Shown here one piece after another: positions 15,462 through 23,616 of a stretch of DNA of 29,181 nt (its first letter is position 1; each line of letters starts with the position of its first letter). Source of the DNA: BPIH01 sp042408925 (GTDB lineage Bacteria; Chloroflexota; Limnocylindria; Limnocylindrales; CSP1-4); NCBI GenBank assembly GCA_042408925.1, contig JBHOQO010000076.1:1-29181 (forward strand), given 5' to 3'. The position numbers and the translations under genes are program-made. A model generated the notes under the pieces. That model made no database searches and had not been told where the DNA came from. It was given only the letters and a program-made list of their open reading frames with translations.

Positions 15462-17599
15462 TGCGGTTCTGGCGCGACCGGTCGATTCGCTTCCGACCGG
15501 ACCGCCGCCGGCCGGACGATTGGGCCGACGTCCACGACCGGGCGCGATCGCTCGCTGCCGAGCGGCTGTCGGAGCCCCTCGGTCCGGCCGAGGCTGCGTG
15601 GCTCGTCGAGCACCTGGCGACCTGCGCTCCTTGTCAGGAGGCGGCGAGCGCCTACGAACGCCAGCGCGACGCCCTCCGGTCGCTCGGGCTGCCCGACCCG
15701 CCGCGGGACCTCTGGGCCCGGACCGCCGCTGCCCTCGACCGTGAGGCGGCGACCGGGGTTGGGCGGCGCGGCGGTTCGGCCTCCTCGTCGTCCGGGTCGA
15801 CTGCGTGGTCGGCCTTCGGGCGGGTCGTCCCCTATGGAGCACTCGCCGGCGTCCTCGTCGTCGCCGTCGTCGTCGGGGCGTCGATCCTGGCCCGCCGAAC
15901 GCCGGCCCTCGTCCCCGGCTCGCCCGAGCCGTCGGTCGCCGCGTCGCTGCCGCTGGCGACGCCGATCGCGATCCCCGCCGGGCCGATCGCCTGGCTCGAA
16001 CGACGGGACGACGGGACGTACGCTCTCGCCGTCGCGTCCGTCGGCCAGGTCTGCCCCGGCCCGACCGGGTCGGACTGTCCGCCGATCACGTCGCCCGTGG
16101 AGATCGCGATTGCGTTGAGCGGCGACCCGCGGGTCGTCGTCCGCTCGCCGACGAGCGACCGACTCGTCGTCGTCGTGAGCGGCGAGACGGGCGGCCGAGT
16201 CCTCGTCGTGCCGGTTCCCTCGCCGACGCCGGCACCGGCTCCGACCCCGACGCCCACCGCCACCGCGACGGCGACCCCGACCCCGACCTCGACCCCGACC
16301 CCGACGCCGACCCCGACCCAGAGCCTCCAGCCCAGTCCTCCGGGGCGGACCGGCGCCCCGAGTCCCTCCCCGGCCAGCTCGTCCACCGTCGCCCCGTCCC
16401 CGTCGGAGGCGCCGACGTCGGCACCCTCACCGAGCGAGTCGGCCGCGCCGTCGTCTTCGAGCGAGCCGACCCCGTCAGCCTCGGCCGGCTCACTGGAGCC
16501 GATCGCCATCCTCGACGGCGTCTCGATCGTCGGCCAGACCGCCGCCTGGTCGCCGTCGGGGCGCTGGTTCGCCTTTACCGCCCGGCTGGGCGCCGGGTTC
16601 GAAGGCCCGAACGTCTACGTCTGGACGCCCGGCGAGGCACAGGCCCGACCGCTGACGACCGACGGTCGGTCGGTCTTCTCCGCCTGGCTCGGCGACTGGA
16701 TCGTCGGCAGCCGGATCGAGGACCGGACGGACGGTGGTGCCCCGGACGTCGTCCTGGGCACCGGCCGGCCGTTCCTCCTCGACCCCGCCACCGGCGAGGA
16801 GCAGCCGCTGGAAACCCTCGACATGTGGCGGCCGGTCGTCGACCCGACGGGTCGCTGGGTGGTCTACTGGTCCGGCTCGCTCCGGCTCGCCGAGGACGGC
16901 TCGACGTGGCTCCCTGACGCCGGGGCCCTGGTCCTCGGTCCCTGGACGGGCGGGCTGCCGCCGACCGCCTTCGTGCCGGAGGCGAGCCCCGAGGCCACGC
17001 CGCCGACCGACGAGCGGACGGCCGTCGCGAACTCCTCGGCCGCGGCCGACCGGGCGGCGGAACCGATCCGGGGCCGTCGCTCGGCCGAGCCCGAGGAGCG
17101 GGCGGCGCCGAGCCCCTCGCCCGCCGCGTCCCCGACCGCGAGCCCGTCCCCGACCGCGAGCCCGTCCCCGACCGCGAGCCCGTCCCCGACCGCGAGCAGC
17201 CCCGCCGCGGCGAGCCCGAGCCCGTCGATCCTCGATCTCCCGGAGGGCGTCACGGCCCTCGTGCCCGCTCCCGTTCGCGACTGGGACGTCCGGTGGGACC
17301 CGACCGGCCTGCGGTTCGCGATCTGGGTTGCCGACCCCGTCGACCCGAGCGTCGGGCGGCTTTCGCTCTTCACCATCGACCCGCAGACGGGCGCCATCGA
17401 CCCTGAGGGCGTCACCCTCCGCGACGAACCCGCCCTCGCCGGCTTCGCCCTCGGGCTCGGGCGGCTCGCCTGGGCCGTGCCGCCGGGGCAGGGCGGGGAG
17501 CCGAGCCACGTCCGGGTCCTGGCCTGGAGCGGGTCCGACGTGGGGACGGCGGTGAGCCAGCCCGGCCCGGGGACGATGCCGGTCATCGTCGTTCGCTGA
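15458..17599 (+). CDS. Zinc-type anti-sigma factor with long extracytoplasmic domain
   Basis: The product is 713 residues. The cytoplasmic N-terminus has the anti-sigma zinc motif H52-x3-C56-x2-C59 (EHLATCAPC). A membrane segment lies at about residues 127-147. The outside part has a Pro/Thr tract (from about residue 257), a Ser/Pro tract, then segments resembling beta-propeller blades (AWSPSGRWFAFTA, VVDPTGRWVVYW, DVRWDPTGLRFAIW), interrupted by a second Ser/Pro/Ala repeat tract near residues 548-582. It overlaps the sigma gene by ATGA. By family knowledge it should hold the sigma factor at the membrane and release it on an outside signal. The propeller call is by eye. Confidence 0.82.
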   Translation: MMRFWRDRSIRFRPDRRRPDDWADVHDRARSLAAERLSEPLGPAEAAWLVEHLATCAPCQEAASAYERQRDALRSLGLPDPPRDLWARTAAALDREAATGVGRRGGSASSSSGSTAWSAFGRVVPYGALAGVLVVAVVVGASILARRTPALVPGSPEPSVAASLPLATPIAIPAGPIAWLERRDDGTYALAVASVGQVCPGPTGSDCPPITSPVEIAIALSGDPRVVVRSPTSDRLVVVVSGETGGRVLVVPVPSPTPAPAPTPTPTATATATPTPTSTPTPTPTPTQSLQPSPPGRTGAPSPSPASSSTVAPSPSEAPTSAPSPSESAAPSSSSEPTPSASAGSLEPIAILDGVSIVGQTAAWSPSGRWFAFTARLGAGFEGPNVYVWTPGEAQARPLTTDGRSVFSAWLGDWIVGSRIEDRTDGGAPDVVLGTGRPFLLDPATGEEQPLETLDMWRPVVDPTGRWVVYWSGSLRLAEDGSTWLPDAGALVLGPWTGGLPPTAFVPEASPEATPPTDERTAVANSSAAADRAAEPIRGRRSAEPEERAAPSPSPAASPTASPSPTASPSPTASPSPTASSPAAASPSPSILDLPEGVTALVPAPVRDWDVRWDPTGLRFAIWVADPVDPSVGRLSLFTIDPQTGAIDPEGVTLRDEPALAGFALGLGRLAWAVPPGQGGEPSHVRVLAWSGSDVGTAVSQPGPGTMPVIVVR
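16228..16322 (+). repeat. Degenerate CCGACC hexamer tract within the anti-sigma gene
   Basis: A run of roughly 6-base units (CCGACC, CCGACG, CCACCG and variants) encodes alternating Pro-Thr and Ala-Thr residues just outside the membrane segment. It probably works as an extended stalk and is a likely site of length variation. Confidence 0.7.
17129..17197 (+). repeat. 18-base tandem repeat, about 3.8 copies, within the anti-sigma gene
   Basis: The unit TCCCCGACCGCGAGCCCG is repeated exactly at 17129, 17147 and 17165, with a partial copy at 17183. It encodes SPTASP in frame. Exact identity suggests recent slippage. Confidence 0.88.
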
Positions 17600-17686
17600 C
17601 GAACGTCCCGCCGTGGCTCCGCGCCCCGGCCCCGGCCGCCGAGGGGCGGGTTGCGGGGACCGGTCGGATCGCGTATCGTCGGCGTC

Positions 17687-18247
17687 GTGCGACCGCCGAT
17701 GGTCGCGGGCGCGGTGCTCACCGCCGTGCTCGCCCTGGTCGCCGTGCCCGGCCTGGTGGTCTCCCGTCCCCCGTCCCCGCCGACCACCCTCGAGGCAGCG
17801 GCGTTCCAGGCCGTCCGCCTCGCGGCTCCGGCCGCCCGTTCGACCCCAGCGATCGGGCGGCTCGATCCGTCGTTCGCCTCGGCGGGGATGCTGGCCCGCG
17901 GCGACCGGCTCGTCGAGCCCCCGGAGCCGGGCGCCGAGGCCGGCCCCGCCGGGCGCCCCGTCGTCCGGGTCGCGGCGCCCCGGGCGGGCTTCACCTGGAA
18001 ACCGGCTCGGTACGCCCTCCACGGCTACGCGACCTTCTACGACAACGGGACGACGGCGATGCGCCTCCCGCGCGGGACCGTCATCCGGGTCTGCGGGGCC
18101 GGCGGCTGCCTCGAGCGGGTCGTGACCGACTACGGTCCCGCTGCCATAAAGGGTCGAATCATCGACCTCTACCGCCCGGACTTCTTCGCCATCTGCGGCT
18201 GCGCCTGGTGGTCGGGGACGGCGCCCGTCACCGTCTACGTCTACTGA
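17687..18247 (+). CDS. Secreted double-psi beta-barrel (RlpA-like) protein
   Basis: The product is 186 residues from GTG 17687 (ATG 17699 is an alternative). An N-terminal signal/anchor, AGAVLTAVLALVAVPGLVVS, precedes a low-complexity linker. The last 75 residues form the barrel: HGYATFYDNGTTAM, LPRGTVIRVC, VVTDYGPAA and RIIDLYRPDFF, which match the ATYY, GT, V-x-D-x-GP and R-x-IDLS blocks of RlpA-type domains. Four Cys in this domain may form disulfides. The domain is found in cell-wall-active and expansin-like proteins, but a catalytic Asp/His arrangement cannot be confirmed by eye. A TATCGT box ends seven bases before the GTG, suggesting a leaderless transcript. Confidence 0.82.
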   Translation: MRPPMVAGAVLTAVLALVAVPGLVVSRPPSPPTTLEAAAFQAVRLAAPAARSTPAIGRLDPSFASAGMLARGDRLVEPPEPGAEAGPAGRPVVRVAAPRAGFTWKPARYALHGYATFYDNGTTAMRLPRGTVIRVCGAGGCLERVVTDYGPAAIKGRIIDLYRPDFFAICGCAWWSGTAPVTVYVY

Positions 18248-18297
18248 GCCCGCAGCGCGTCGAGTCCGCCGTGGCACCGGGCGGCTCCCCGACCGGG

Positions 18298-18303
18298 TAT
18301 CCT
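18298..18303 (+). promoter_or_regulatory. Possible -10 box of the pyr operon
   Basis: TATCCT would place the start point near 18310, just before the PyrR hairpin. No matching -35 is visible, so this is tentative. Confidence 0.4.
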
Positions 18304-18317
18304 TCCAGCAGCCCCTT

Positions 18318-18352
18318 GAACGACCGGTCCCGTGAGGCCGGAAAGGAGGTTC
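18318..18352 (+). promoter_or_regulatory. PyrR-binding RNA element containing the leader Shine-Dalgarno
   Basis: Bases 18326-18339 match the PyrR-site consensus ARUCCNGNGAGGYU at 12 of 14 positions. The two differences (first A to G, last U to C) pair with each other and so are compensatory. The RNA folds as CCGG/CCGG (18324-18327 with 18338-18341) plus CC/GG (18329-18330 with 18336-18337) around a CGUGA loop, with a lower stem GAAC/GUUC (18318-18321 with 18349-18352). The ribosome site AAAGGAGG (18342-18349) lies on the 3' side of the internal loop. PyrR bound with UMP should block it. No attenuator terminator is visible, as in the mycobacterial translational-repression type. Confidence 0.8.
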
Positions 18353-18357
18353 CGAGC

Positions 18358-18387
18358 GTGTCACGTCGCCCGGGGTCGACCCGATGA
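18358..18387 (+). CDS. Nine-codon leader peptide coupled to pyrR
   Basis: GTG 18358 lies eight bases after AAAGGAGG and opens a frame encoding VSRRPGSTR, ending at TGA 18385-18387. The stop overlaps the pyrR ATG as ATGA. pyrR itself has no good ribosome site nearby, so its translation probably depends on ribosomes ending on this leader. Coding status is inferred from the ribosome site and coupling. Confidence 0.6.
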   Translation: MSRRPGSTR

Positions 18388-18944
18388 GCGGCCGCCAGAT
18401 CATGACCGCGGAGGAGATCCGCCGGGCGACGATCCGGATCTCCCACGAGATCGTCGAAAAGCAGGCCGGCACGGACGGCCTCGTCCTCATCGGCATCCAG
18501 CGCCGGGGCGTCCCACTCGCTCGCCGCCTCGCGGCGGCGATCCGCGAGCACGAGGGGGTCGAGATCCCGGTCGGCGCCCTCGACATCACGTTCTACCGCG
18601 ACGACCTCTCGCTCATCGCCCAGCAGCCGATCGTGAAGGGGACCGACATCCCGGTCGACCTCAACGACAAGACGGTCGTCCTCGTCGACGACGTCCTCTA
18701 CACCGGCCGGACGATCCGGGCCGCCATGGACGCCCTCGTCGACTTCGGCCGGCCTCGAGCGATCCGCCTCGCGGTCCTCGTCGATCGCGGTCACCGCGAG
18801 CTCCCGATCCGAGCCGACCACGTCGGCAAGAACGTCCCCACGTCCCGGGAGGAGCAGGTCGCCGTCCACCTCGTCGAGGTCGACGGCGAGGACTCGGTCA
18901 CCATCGAGCGCCTCGAGCGTCCCGTGTCGGAGCCGACCCGATGA
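18384..18944 (+). CDS. pyrR: PyrR, pyr operon RNA-binding regulator / uracil phosphoribosyltransferase
   Basis: The product is 186 residues, the family length. The PRPP-binding motif TVVLVDDVLYTGRT and the conserved blocks LIGIQRRGVPLARRL, DITFYRDDL and LVDRGHRELPI are typical of PyrR. It senses UMP/UTP and binds the leader RNA of pyr operons, here at 18318-18352. It is the first full gene of the operon and overlaps pyrB by ATGA. Confidence 0.96.
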   Translation: MSGRQIMTAEEIRRATIRISHEIVEKQAGTDGLVLIGIQRRGVPLARRLAAAIREHEGVEIPVGALDITFYRDDLSLIAQQPIVKGTDIPVDLNDKTVVLVDDVLYTGRTIRAAMDALVDFGRPRAIRLAVLVDRGHRELPIRADHVGKNVPTSREEQVAVHLVEVDGEDSVTIERLERPVSEPTR

Positions 18945-19966
18945 CCGCCGTCGAGACGCGTCGCAGCGGCGGCGCCGGCGCCGAGTCGACGGCACCTCGA
19001 GGCTGGCAGCGCCGCCACCTCCTCGACCTCGACGAGCTGACCTGGCCGGAGATCGAGCTCGTCCTCGAGACGACCGACGCCATGAAGGAGGTCCTCGGAC
19101 GGCCCATCGCCAAGGTCCCGGCGCTCCGAGGCCGGAACGTGACGATCCTCTTCTACGAGGCCTCGACGCGGACCCGGGTGAGCTTCGAGGTCGCGGCAAA
19201 GAACCTCTCGGCCGACGTCGTCAACGTCGCCGTCGCCTCGTCGTCGGTGACGAAGGGCGAGTCGTTCGTCGACACGATCCGGACCGTCGAGGCCCTCGGG
19301 GCCGACATGCTCGTCCTCCGCCACGCCGTCTCGGGGGCGCCGTACCTCGCCGCCGAGGTCTTCGGGGGCAACGTCCTCAACGGCGGCGACGGCTGGCACG
19401 CCCACCCGACCCAGGCCCTCCTCGACCTGTACACGATGCGGGAGCGTCTGGCCGACGGCTCGGTGGCGGGGAAGAAGGTCGTCATCCTCGGCGACATCCT
19501 CCACTCGCGGGTCGCCCGCTCGAACGTCTGGTCGCTCACCGCCGCCGGGGCGGACCTGTGGCTCTGCGGTCCGGCGACGCTCCTCCGCGGCTTCGAGGCC
19601 TGGGCGGCGGCCGGGGCCGCGGCGGGGCGGCGGTTCACCGTCACGAGCGACATCACGGCTGCGCTCCGCGACGCGGCCGTCGTCATGGCCCTCCGGATCC
19701 AGCGGGAGCGGATGGCCGGCGGGCTCCTGCCCTCGCTCCGCGAGTACGCGGCCCGCTTCGGGTTGACGCAGGAGCGGCTTCGTCTGGCGCGGCCCGACGT
19801 CGTCGTCATGCATCCCGGCCCGATGAACGAAGGGGTCGAGATCGCCCCCGACGTGGCGACCGATCCCCGGGCGGTCATCACCGACCAGGTGACGAACGGG
19901 GTCGCCGTCCGGATGGCGCTCCTCTACCTCCTCGCCGGCGTCCACGGGGAGGTCGCTGCGGGATGA
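18941..19966 (+). CDS. pyrB: Aspartate carbamoyltransferase catalytic subunit
   Basis: The product is 341 residues; about 25 at the N-terminus are extra to the fold. Carbamoyl-phosphate motif FYEASTRTRVSFE, then HAHPTQALLDLYT, LGDILHSRVARSN and HPGPMNEGVEI are all intact. It joins carbamoyl phosphate and aspartate, the second step of UMP synthesis. It overlaps pyrR and pyrC by ATGA. No regulatory-chain gene pyrI is seen. Confidence 0.96.
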   Translation: MTAVETRRSGGAGAESTAPRGWQRRHLLDLDELTWPEIELVLETTDAMKEVLGRPIAKVPALRGRNVTILFYEASTRTRVSFEVAAKNLSADVVNVAVASSSVTKGESFVDTIRTVEALGADMLVLRHAVSGAPYLAAEVFGGNVLNGGDGWHAHPTQALLDLYTMRERLADGSVAGKKVVILGDILHSRVARSNVWSLTAAGADLWLCGPATLLRGFEAWAAAGAAAGRRFTVTSDITAALRDAAVVMALRIQRERMAGGLLPSLREYAARFGLTQERLRLARPDVVVMHPGPMNEGVEIAPDVATDPRAVITDQVTNGVAVRMALLYLLAGVHGEVAAG

Positions 19967-21447
19967 CGGAGGGGCGCGGCCCGGCCGGGGCGCTCCGGGT
20001 CGGGGCGGTCGTCGGGCGCCTCGAGATCGGCCCCGCCTGGCTCGTCGACCCCGCGAGCGGCCGGTCCGGACCCGGCGACGTCATCGTCGAGGACGGCCGG
20101 CTCGTCTCCGTCCGCTGGCGCGGGCCGGCCGAGGCAGCCGGCATCGACGCCCACGAGATCGTCGTGGCGCCCGGGTTCATCGACCTCCACGCCCACTTGC
20201 GGGAGCCGGGGAACGAGGACGCCGAGACGATCGCGACCGGCCAGGCGGCGGCGGCCCACGGCGGCTTCACGACCGTCTGTTGCATGCCGAACACCGAGCC
20301 GCCGGTCGACGAGCCGTCGGTCGTCGCCCGGATCGAGGCGGCCGCCGCGGCCTCGGGCTCCCCGGTCCGGGTTTTCGTCTACGGGACGGTGAGCACGGGG
20401 CGGGTGGGGGAGCAGCTGGCCGCGATCGGCGAGCTCGCCGACGCGGGGGTCGTCGGGTTCTCCGACGACGGGGCCCCGGTCCGCTCGGCGGCGCTCCTTC
20501 GGAACGCGCTCCTCTACGCCGGGATGGCCGGCCTCCCGGTCGTCGACCACGTCGAGGAGCCGAGCCTCTGCGCCGGCGCCGAGGCCCACGAGGGGCTCGT
20601 GGCCACCGTCCTCGGGCTGCGGGGCTGGCCGGCGGCCGCCGAGGCGGCGGTCGTGGCGCGGGATCTCGCGGTCCTCGAGGCGGTCGTCTCCGACGAGCCG
20701 CGCGCCCGCCTCCACCTCGCCCACCTCTCGACCCGCGAGGCCCTCGAGCTCGTTCGCGAGGCGAAGGCCCGGGGCTTGCCGGTGACCTGCGAGGTGACCC
20801 CCCACCACCTCGCCCTCGCCGACGAGTGGCTCGCCGGGGCCCGTCGCTGGGCCTGGGAGGCGGTCGACGAGACCGGCGCGCCGCGCAACCCCTGGGCCGA
20901 CGGGGCGCTCGTCGCCAGGCCGTATGCCACGGCCTGCAAGGTCAACCCGCCGCTCCGCTCGGCCGACCACGCCGCGGCCTGCCTCGCCGCCCTCGCCGAC
21001 GGCACGGCCGATGCCCTCGCCACCGACCACGCTCCCCACACCGTCGTCGACAAGCTCGTCGAGTTCGGGCTGGCGGCGAACGGGATCAGCGGCATCGAGA
21101 CGGCCCTCGGCGTCCTCCTCGCCGCCGTCGACGCCGGGCGGCTCTCCCTCGAGCGGGCGATCGCCGCGCTCACCGTCGGGCCGGCCCGCTTCTTGGGGCC
21201 GCGCCTGGAACGCCCGGTCGGGCTCGTCGAGGGCGAGCTCGCCGACCTCGTCGTCTTCGACCGTTCGGCCCGCTGGGTGGTCACCGAGGCGGCGCTCCGG
21301 TCGAAGGGCCGGAACAACCCGCTCCTCGGTCGCGAGCTCCCCGGTCCGGTCCTCGCGACGGTCGCCGGCGGCCGGCTCGCATACGTCGACCCGCTCCTCC
21401 TCGACGCCGTCCCGGAGCCGGCCGGCGGCGCCGTGATCCGGGCATGA
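19963..21447 (+). CDS. pyrC: Dihydroorotase (class I)
   Basis: The product is 494 residues, longer than the usual 420-440, with a 25-residue N-terminal addition and an insert after the CEVTPHHL block. Metal-site motifs are FIDLHAHLREPG, LHLAHLST, CEVTPHHL and ATDHAPH; KVNPPLR binds substrate. The usual H-A-E-D motif reads DHVEEP. It closes carbamoyl aspartate to dihydroorotate. ATGA overlap with pyrB decides the start. Confidence 0.94.
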   Translation: MTEGRGPAGALRVGAVVGRLEIGPAWLVDPASGRSGPGDVIVEDGRLVSVRWRGPAEAAGIDAHEIVVAPGFIDLHAHLREPGNEDAETIATGQAAAAHGGFTTVCCMPNTEPPVDEPSVVARIEAAAAASGSPVRVFVYGTVSTGRVGEQLAAIGELADAGVVGFSDDGAPVRSAALLRNALLYAGMAGLPVVDHVEEPSLCAGAEAHEGLVATVLGLRGWPAAAEAAVVARDLAVLEAVVSDEPRARLHLAHLSTREALELVREAKARGLPVTCEVTPHHLALADEWLAGARRWAWEAVDETGAPRNPWADGALVARPYATACKVNPPLRSADHAAACLAALADGTADALATDHAPHTVVDKLVEFGLAANGISGIETALGVLLAAVDAGRLSLERAIAALTVGPARFLGPRLERPVGLVEGELADLVVFDRSARWVVTEAALRSKGRNNPLLGRELPGPVLATVAGGRLAYVDPLLLDAVPEPAGGAVIRA

Positions 21448-21457
21448 GGGCGCTCGA

Positions 21458-22765
21458 ATGACCCGGACCGATCCGCTCGCCGGCATGGCGCGGCGGAGCC
21501 TCTGGCAGGCGACGATGCCGCCGCTTCCCGACCGTTCCGGCCGAGCCCTTCCCGATACGGCCGATGTCGTCGTCGTCGGCGGCGGCTACACCGGGCTCGC
21601 CGCGGCCCGGCGACTCGCCCTCGCCCGACATCACGTCGTGGTCCTGGAGGCCGAGACCCTCGGTTGGGGCGCCTCGACCCGGAACGGCGGGATCGCCCAC
21701 CCCGGCTACAAGTGGGGCCTCGTCGAGCTCCGTCGCCGCTACGGCCCCGAGACGGGTCGGGCGCTCTTCGAGGAATCGCTCGAGGCGTACCGCTTCCTCG
21801 TCGGCCTCGTCCGCGACGAGGGGATCGAGGCCGACCTGCGGACGAACGGCTACCTCGAGCTGGCCTGGTCCCCGGCCCACCGGGCGGCCTTCGCCGCCGA
21901 GGCCGCCGCCCTCACCGAAGCCGGCGTCCCGGCCCGGGTCGTGGAGGGCGCGGAGCTGGCCGACGAGATCGGGAGCAGCGCGTACGACTGCGGCCTCGTC
22001 GTCGAGGTCGGAGCCGTCCTCCATCCCGGGAAGTGGTTCGCGGCCCTCGCCGGGCTCGCCGACCGCGCCGGGGCGGACCTCCACGAGGGGGTTCGGGTCC
22101 GCACGGTCCGGCGCCAGGCCGACGGCCGGTTCGTCGTCGAGACGAGCCGGGGCGCCCTCCTCGCCCGCGAGGTCGTCGTGGCCACGAACGGCTACACGGA
22201 CGGCGTCGCGCCGGCGGTGCGGCGACGGGTCGTGCCGGTCGGGAGCTACATCGTGGCGACCGAGCCGCTCCCGCCGGAGACGGCGGCGGCCCTCGTCCCT
22301 CGCGGCCGGGGCGTCTTCGACAGTCGGAACTTCCTCTCGTACTGGCAGGTGAGCGCCGACCGCCGGCTCGTCTTCGGCGGGCGGGTCAGCTTCTGGCCGA
22401 CCTGGGTCGGGCGGACGGCCCGGCTCCTCCTCGGACGGATCCGGGAGGTCTATCCGAACCTCGGCGACGTGCGGATCGAGTATGCCTGGGGCGGCAAGGT
22501 CGCCCTGACCCTGGATCGGATGCCGCACGTCGGCCGCTTCGGGGGCGTCTGGCACGCGGTCGGCTACTCGGGGACCGGCGTCCTCCTCTCGACGTACCTG
22601 GGAACCCGCCTCGCCGACTGGCTCCTCGGCGGTACGCCGCCCGTCATCGCCTCGCTCCGCTTCCCGCTCGTGCCGGCTCCGTATGAGGGGCGGCCCTGGT
22701 TCCTCCCCCTCGCCGGCGAGTGGTTCCGCTGGCAGGACCGGCGCGCCCGTCGCGCAGCTCGATGA
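21458..22765 (+). CDS. FAD-dependent oxidoreductase, DAO family (PuuB/glycine oxidase-like)
   Basis: The product is 435 residues. The FAD-binding VVVVGGGYTGLAAARRLA starts near residue 37, followed by LEAETLGWGASTRNGG, and the C-terminal GYSGTGVLL. This layout matches gamma-glutamylputrescine oxidase and related amine/amino acid oxidases. No Cys/His signature for covalent FAD is evident. The gene lies ten bases after pyrC and overlaps the next gene by ATGA, so it is clearly within the pyr operon. Its substrate is unknown. A link to dihydroorotate oxidation or nitrogen salvage can only be guessed. Confidence 0.87.
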   Translation: MTRTDPLAGMARRSLWQATMPPLPDRSGRALPDTADVVVVGGGYTGLAAARRLALARHHVVVLEAETLGWGASTRNGGIAHPGYKWGLVELRRRYGPETGRALFEESLEAYRFLVGLVRDEGIEADLRTNGYLELAWSPAHRAAFAAEAAALTEAGVPARVVEGAELADEIGSSAYDCGLVVEVGAVLHPGKWFAALAGLADRAGADLHEGVRVRTVRRQADGRFVVETSRGALLAREVVVATNGYTDGVAPAVRRRVVPVGSYIVATEPLPPETAAALVPRGRGVFDSRNFLSYWQVSADRRLVFGGRVSFWPTWVGRTARLLLGRIREVYPNLGDVRIEYAWGGKVALTLDRMPHVGRFGGVWHAVGYSGTGVLLSTYLGTRLADWLLGGTPPVIASLRFPLVPAPYEGRPWFLPLAGEWFRWQDRRARRAAR

Positions 22766-23217
22766 CCTCCGCACCGGAGCGGCCCCCCCGGCCGGTCCGC
22801 CGGCCGGTCGAGTACAAGGGTGCCCCGCTCGATCCGGAACGGGGGCCGGGCCTCGGCTGCTTCTGGGTCCAGGTCGTCCTCCTGGCCGTCTTCGTCGTCG
22901 CGACGCCGCTGTCGGTCGGTCGGGTCCCGGACGTGGTGACGGCCCTCCTCCTCTTCGCCGTCATCGGCCTCCTCTTCTTCGTCGGCCAGACGGCGATCTT
23001 CCTCCTCCGGCTCGTCGCGGCGGAACGGCGGGAGGCCCGGCGGCGGCCACTCGCTTCGGCGACGAAGACGGTCGGCGAGCTCGAGGCGGAACTGGCGGCC
23101 CAGGATCGGCCGGATGGCGGGGCCGGGGAGGCGGCCCGACCCGCGGCGGGCGACGGAGGCGGCGAGGGTGCTTCCGTCGAGGACGTCTCGGAGCGGTCGG
23201 GCGGCATGCGACAATAG
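22762..23217 (+). CDS. Small membrane protein, two hydrophobic segments, unknown
   Basis: The product is 151 residues. A Pro/Arg-rich N-terminus precedes two membrane segments (FWVQVVLLAVFVVATPL and VVTALLLFAVIGLLFFVG), then a charged tail with a short helical stretch (VGELEAELAAQ). The ATG at 22762 overlaps the oxidoreductase stop as ATGA. No known family recognised. Both ends most likely face the cytoplasm. Confidence 0.75.
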   Translation: MTSAPERPPRPVRRPVEYKGAPLDPERGPGLGCFWVQVVLLAVFVVATPLSVGRVPDVVTALLLFAVIGLLFFVGQTAIFLLRLVAAERREARRRPLASATKTVGELEAELAAQDRPDGGAGEAARPAAGDGGGEGASVEDVSERSGGMRQ

Positions 23218-23274
23218 GCCCCGTCCGTTCGCTCGCCGCACGTTCAAGGCCACAGCGCAGGAGGATCGCCGCCG

Positions 23275-23601
23275 GTGCCCGTACTCGCGACCTTCTTCTC
23301 CGTCCGTCGCGGCCGGGATCCCTTCTTCAAGTTCTTCATGAAGACGATCTTTCCGCGCCAGGTCCGGGAGTACGAGGAGAAGTTCGGGATCCGCTTCCTC
23401 GGCTGGTACAACGTCGCCTACGGCTGGGACTTCGACAACGTCATCCTCCTCGAGCTGCCCGACTATGCGACGCTCGACCGGCTCGAGGCGGACGCCGCAA
23501 CCCGCGCCCTCGGGCACCGGGCGGCGGAGTGGCTCTTCGAGCGTCACCACGCGATGTTCCTCCGGGAGCGACTCGGCCCGGACTTGGTCTACCACGGTTG
23601 A
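23275..23601 (+). CDS. Small protein, possible dimeric alpha/beta barrel, unknown function
   Basis: The product is 108 residues from GTG 23275, with AGGAGG about ten bases upstream. The pattern beta (VLATFFSV), helix (FFMKTIFPRQVREYEEKFG), beta (FLGWYNVAYGWDFDNVILLEL), helix (YATLDRLEADAATRALGHRAAEWL) resembles ferredoxin-like dimeric barrels such as the NIPSNAP or EthD type. The C-terminus is His/Arg-rich. Fold call is by eye only. It sits inside the pyr operon. Confidence 0.72.
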   Translation: MPVLATFFSVRRGRDPFFKFFMKTIFPRQVREYEEKFGIRFLGWYNVAYGWDFDNVILLELPDYATLDRLEADAATRALGHRAAEWLFERHHAMFLRERLGPDLVYHG

Positions 23602-23616
23602 GAGGAGGCGATCGCC

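Noticed and set aside
17129..17197. 18-base repeat as a mobile-element or regulatory repeat
   Set aside because: It is in frame and encodes SPTASP units of a low-complexity linker.
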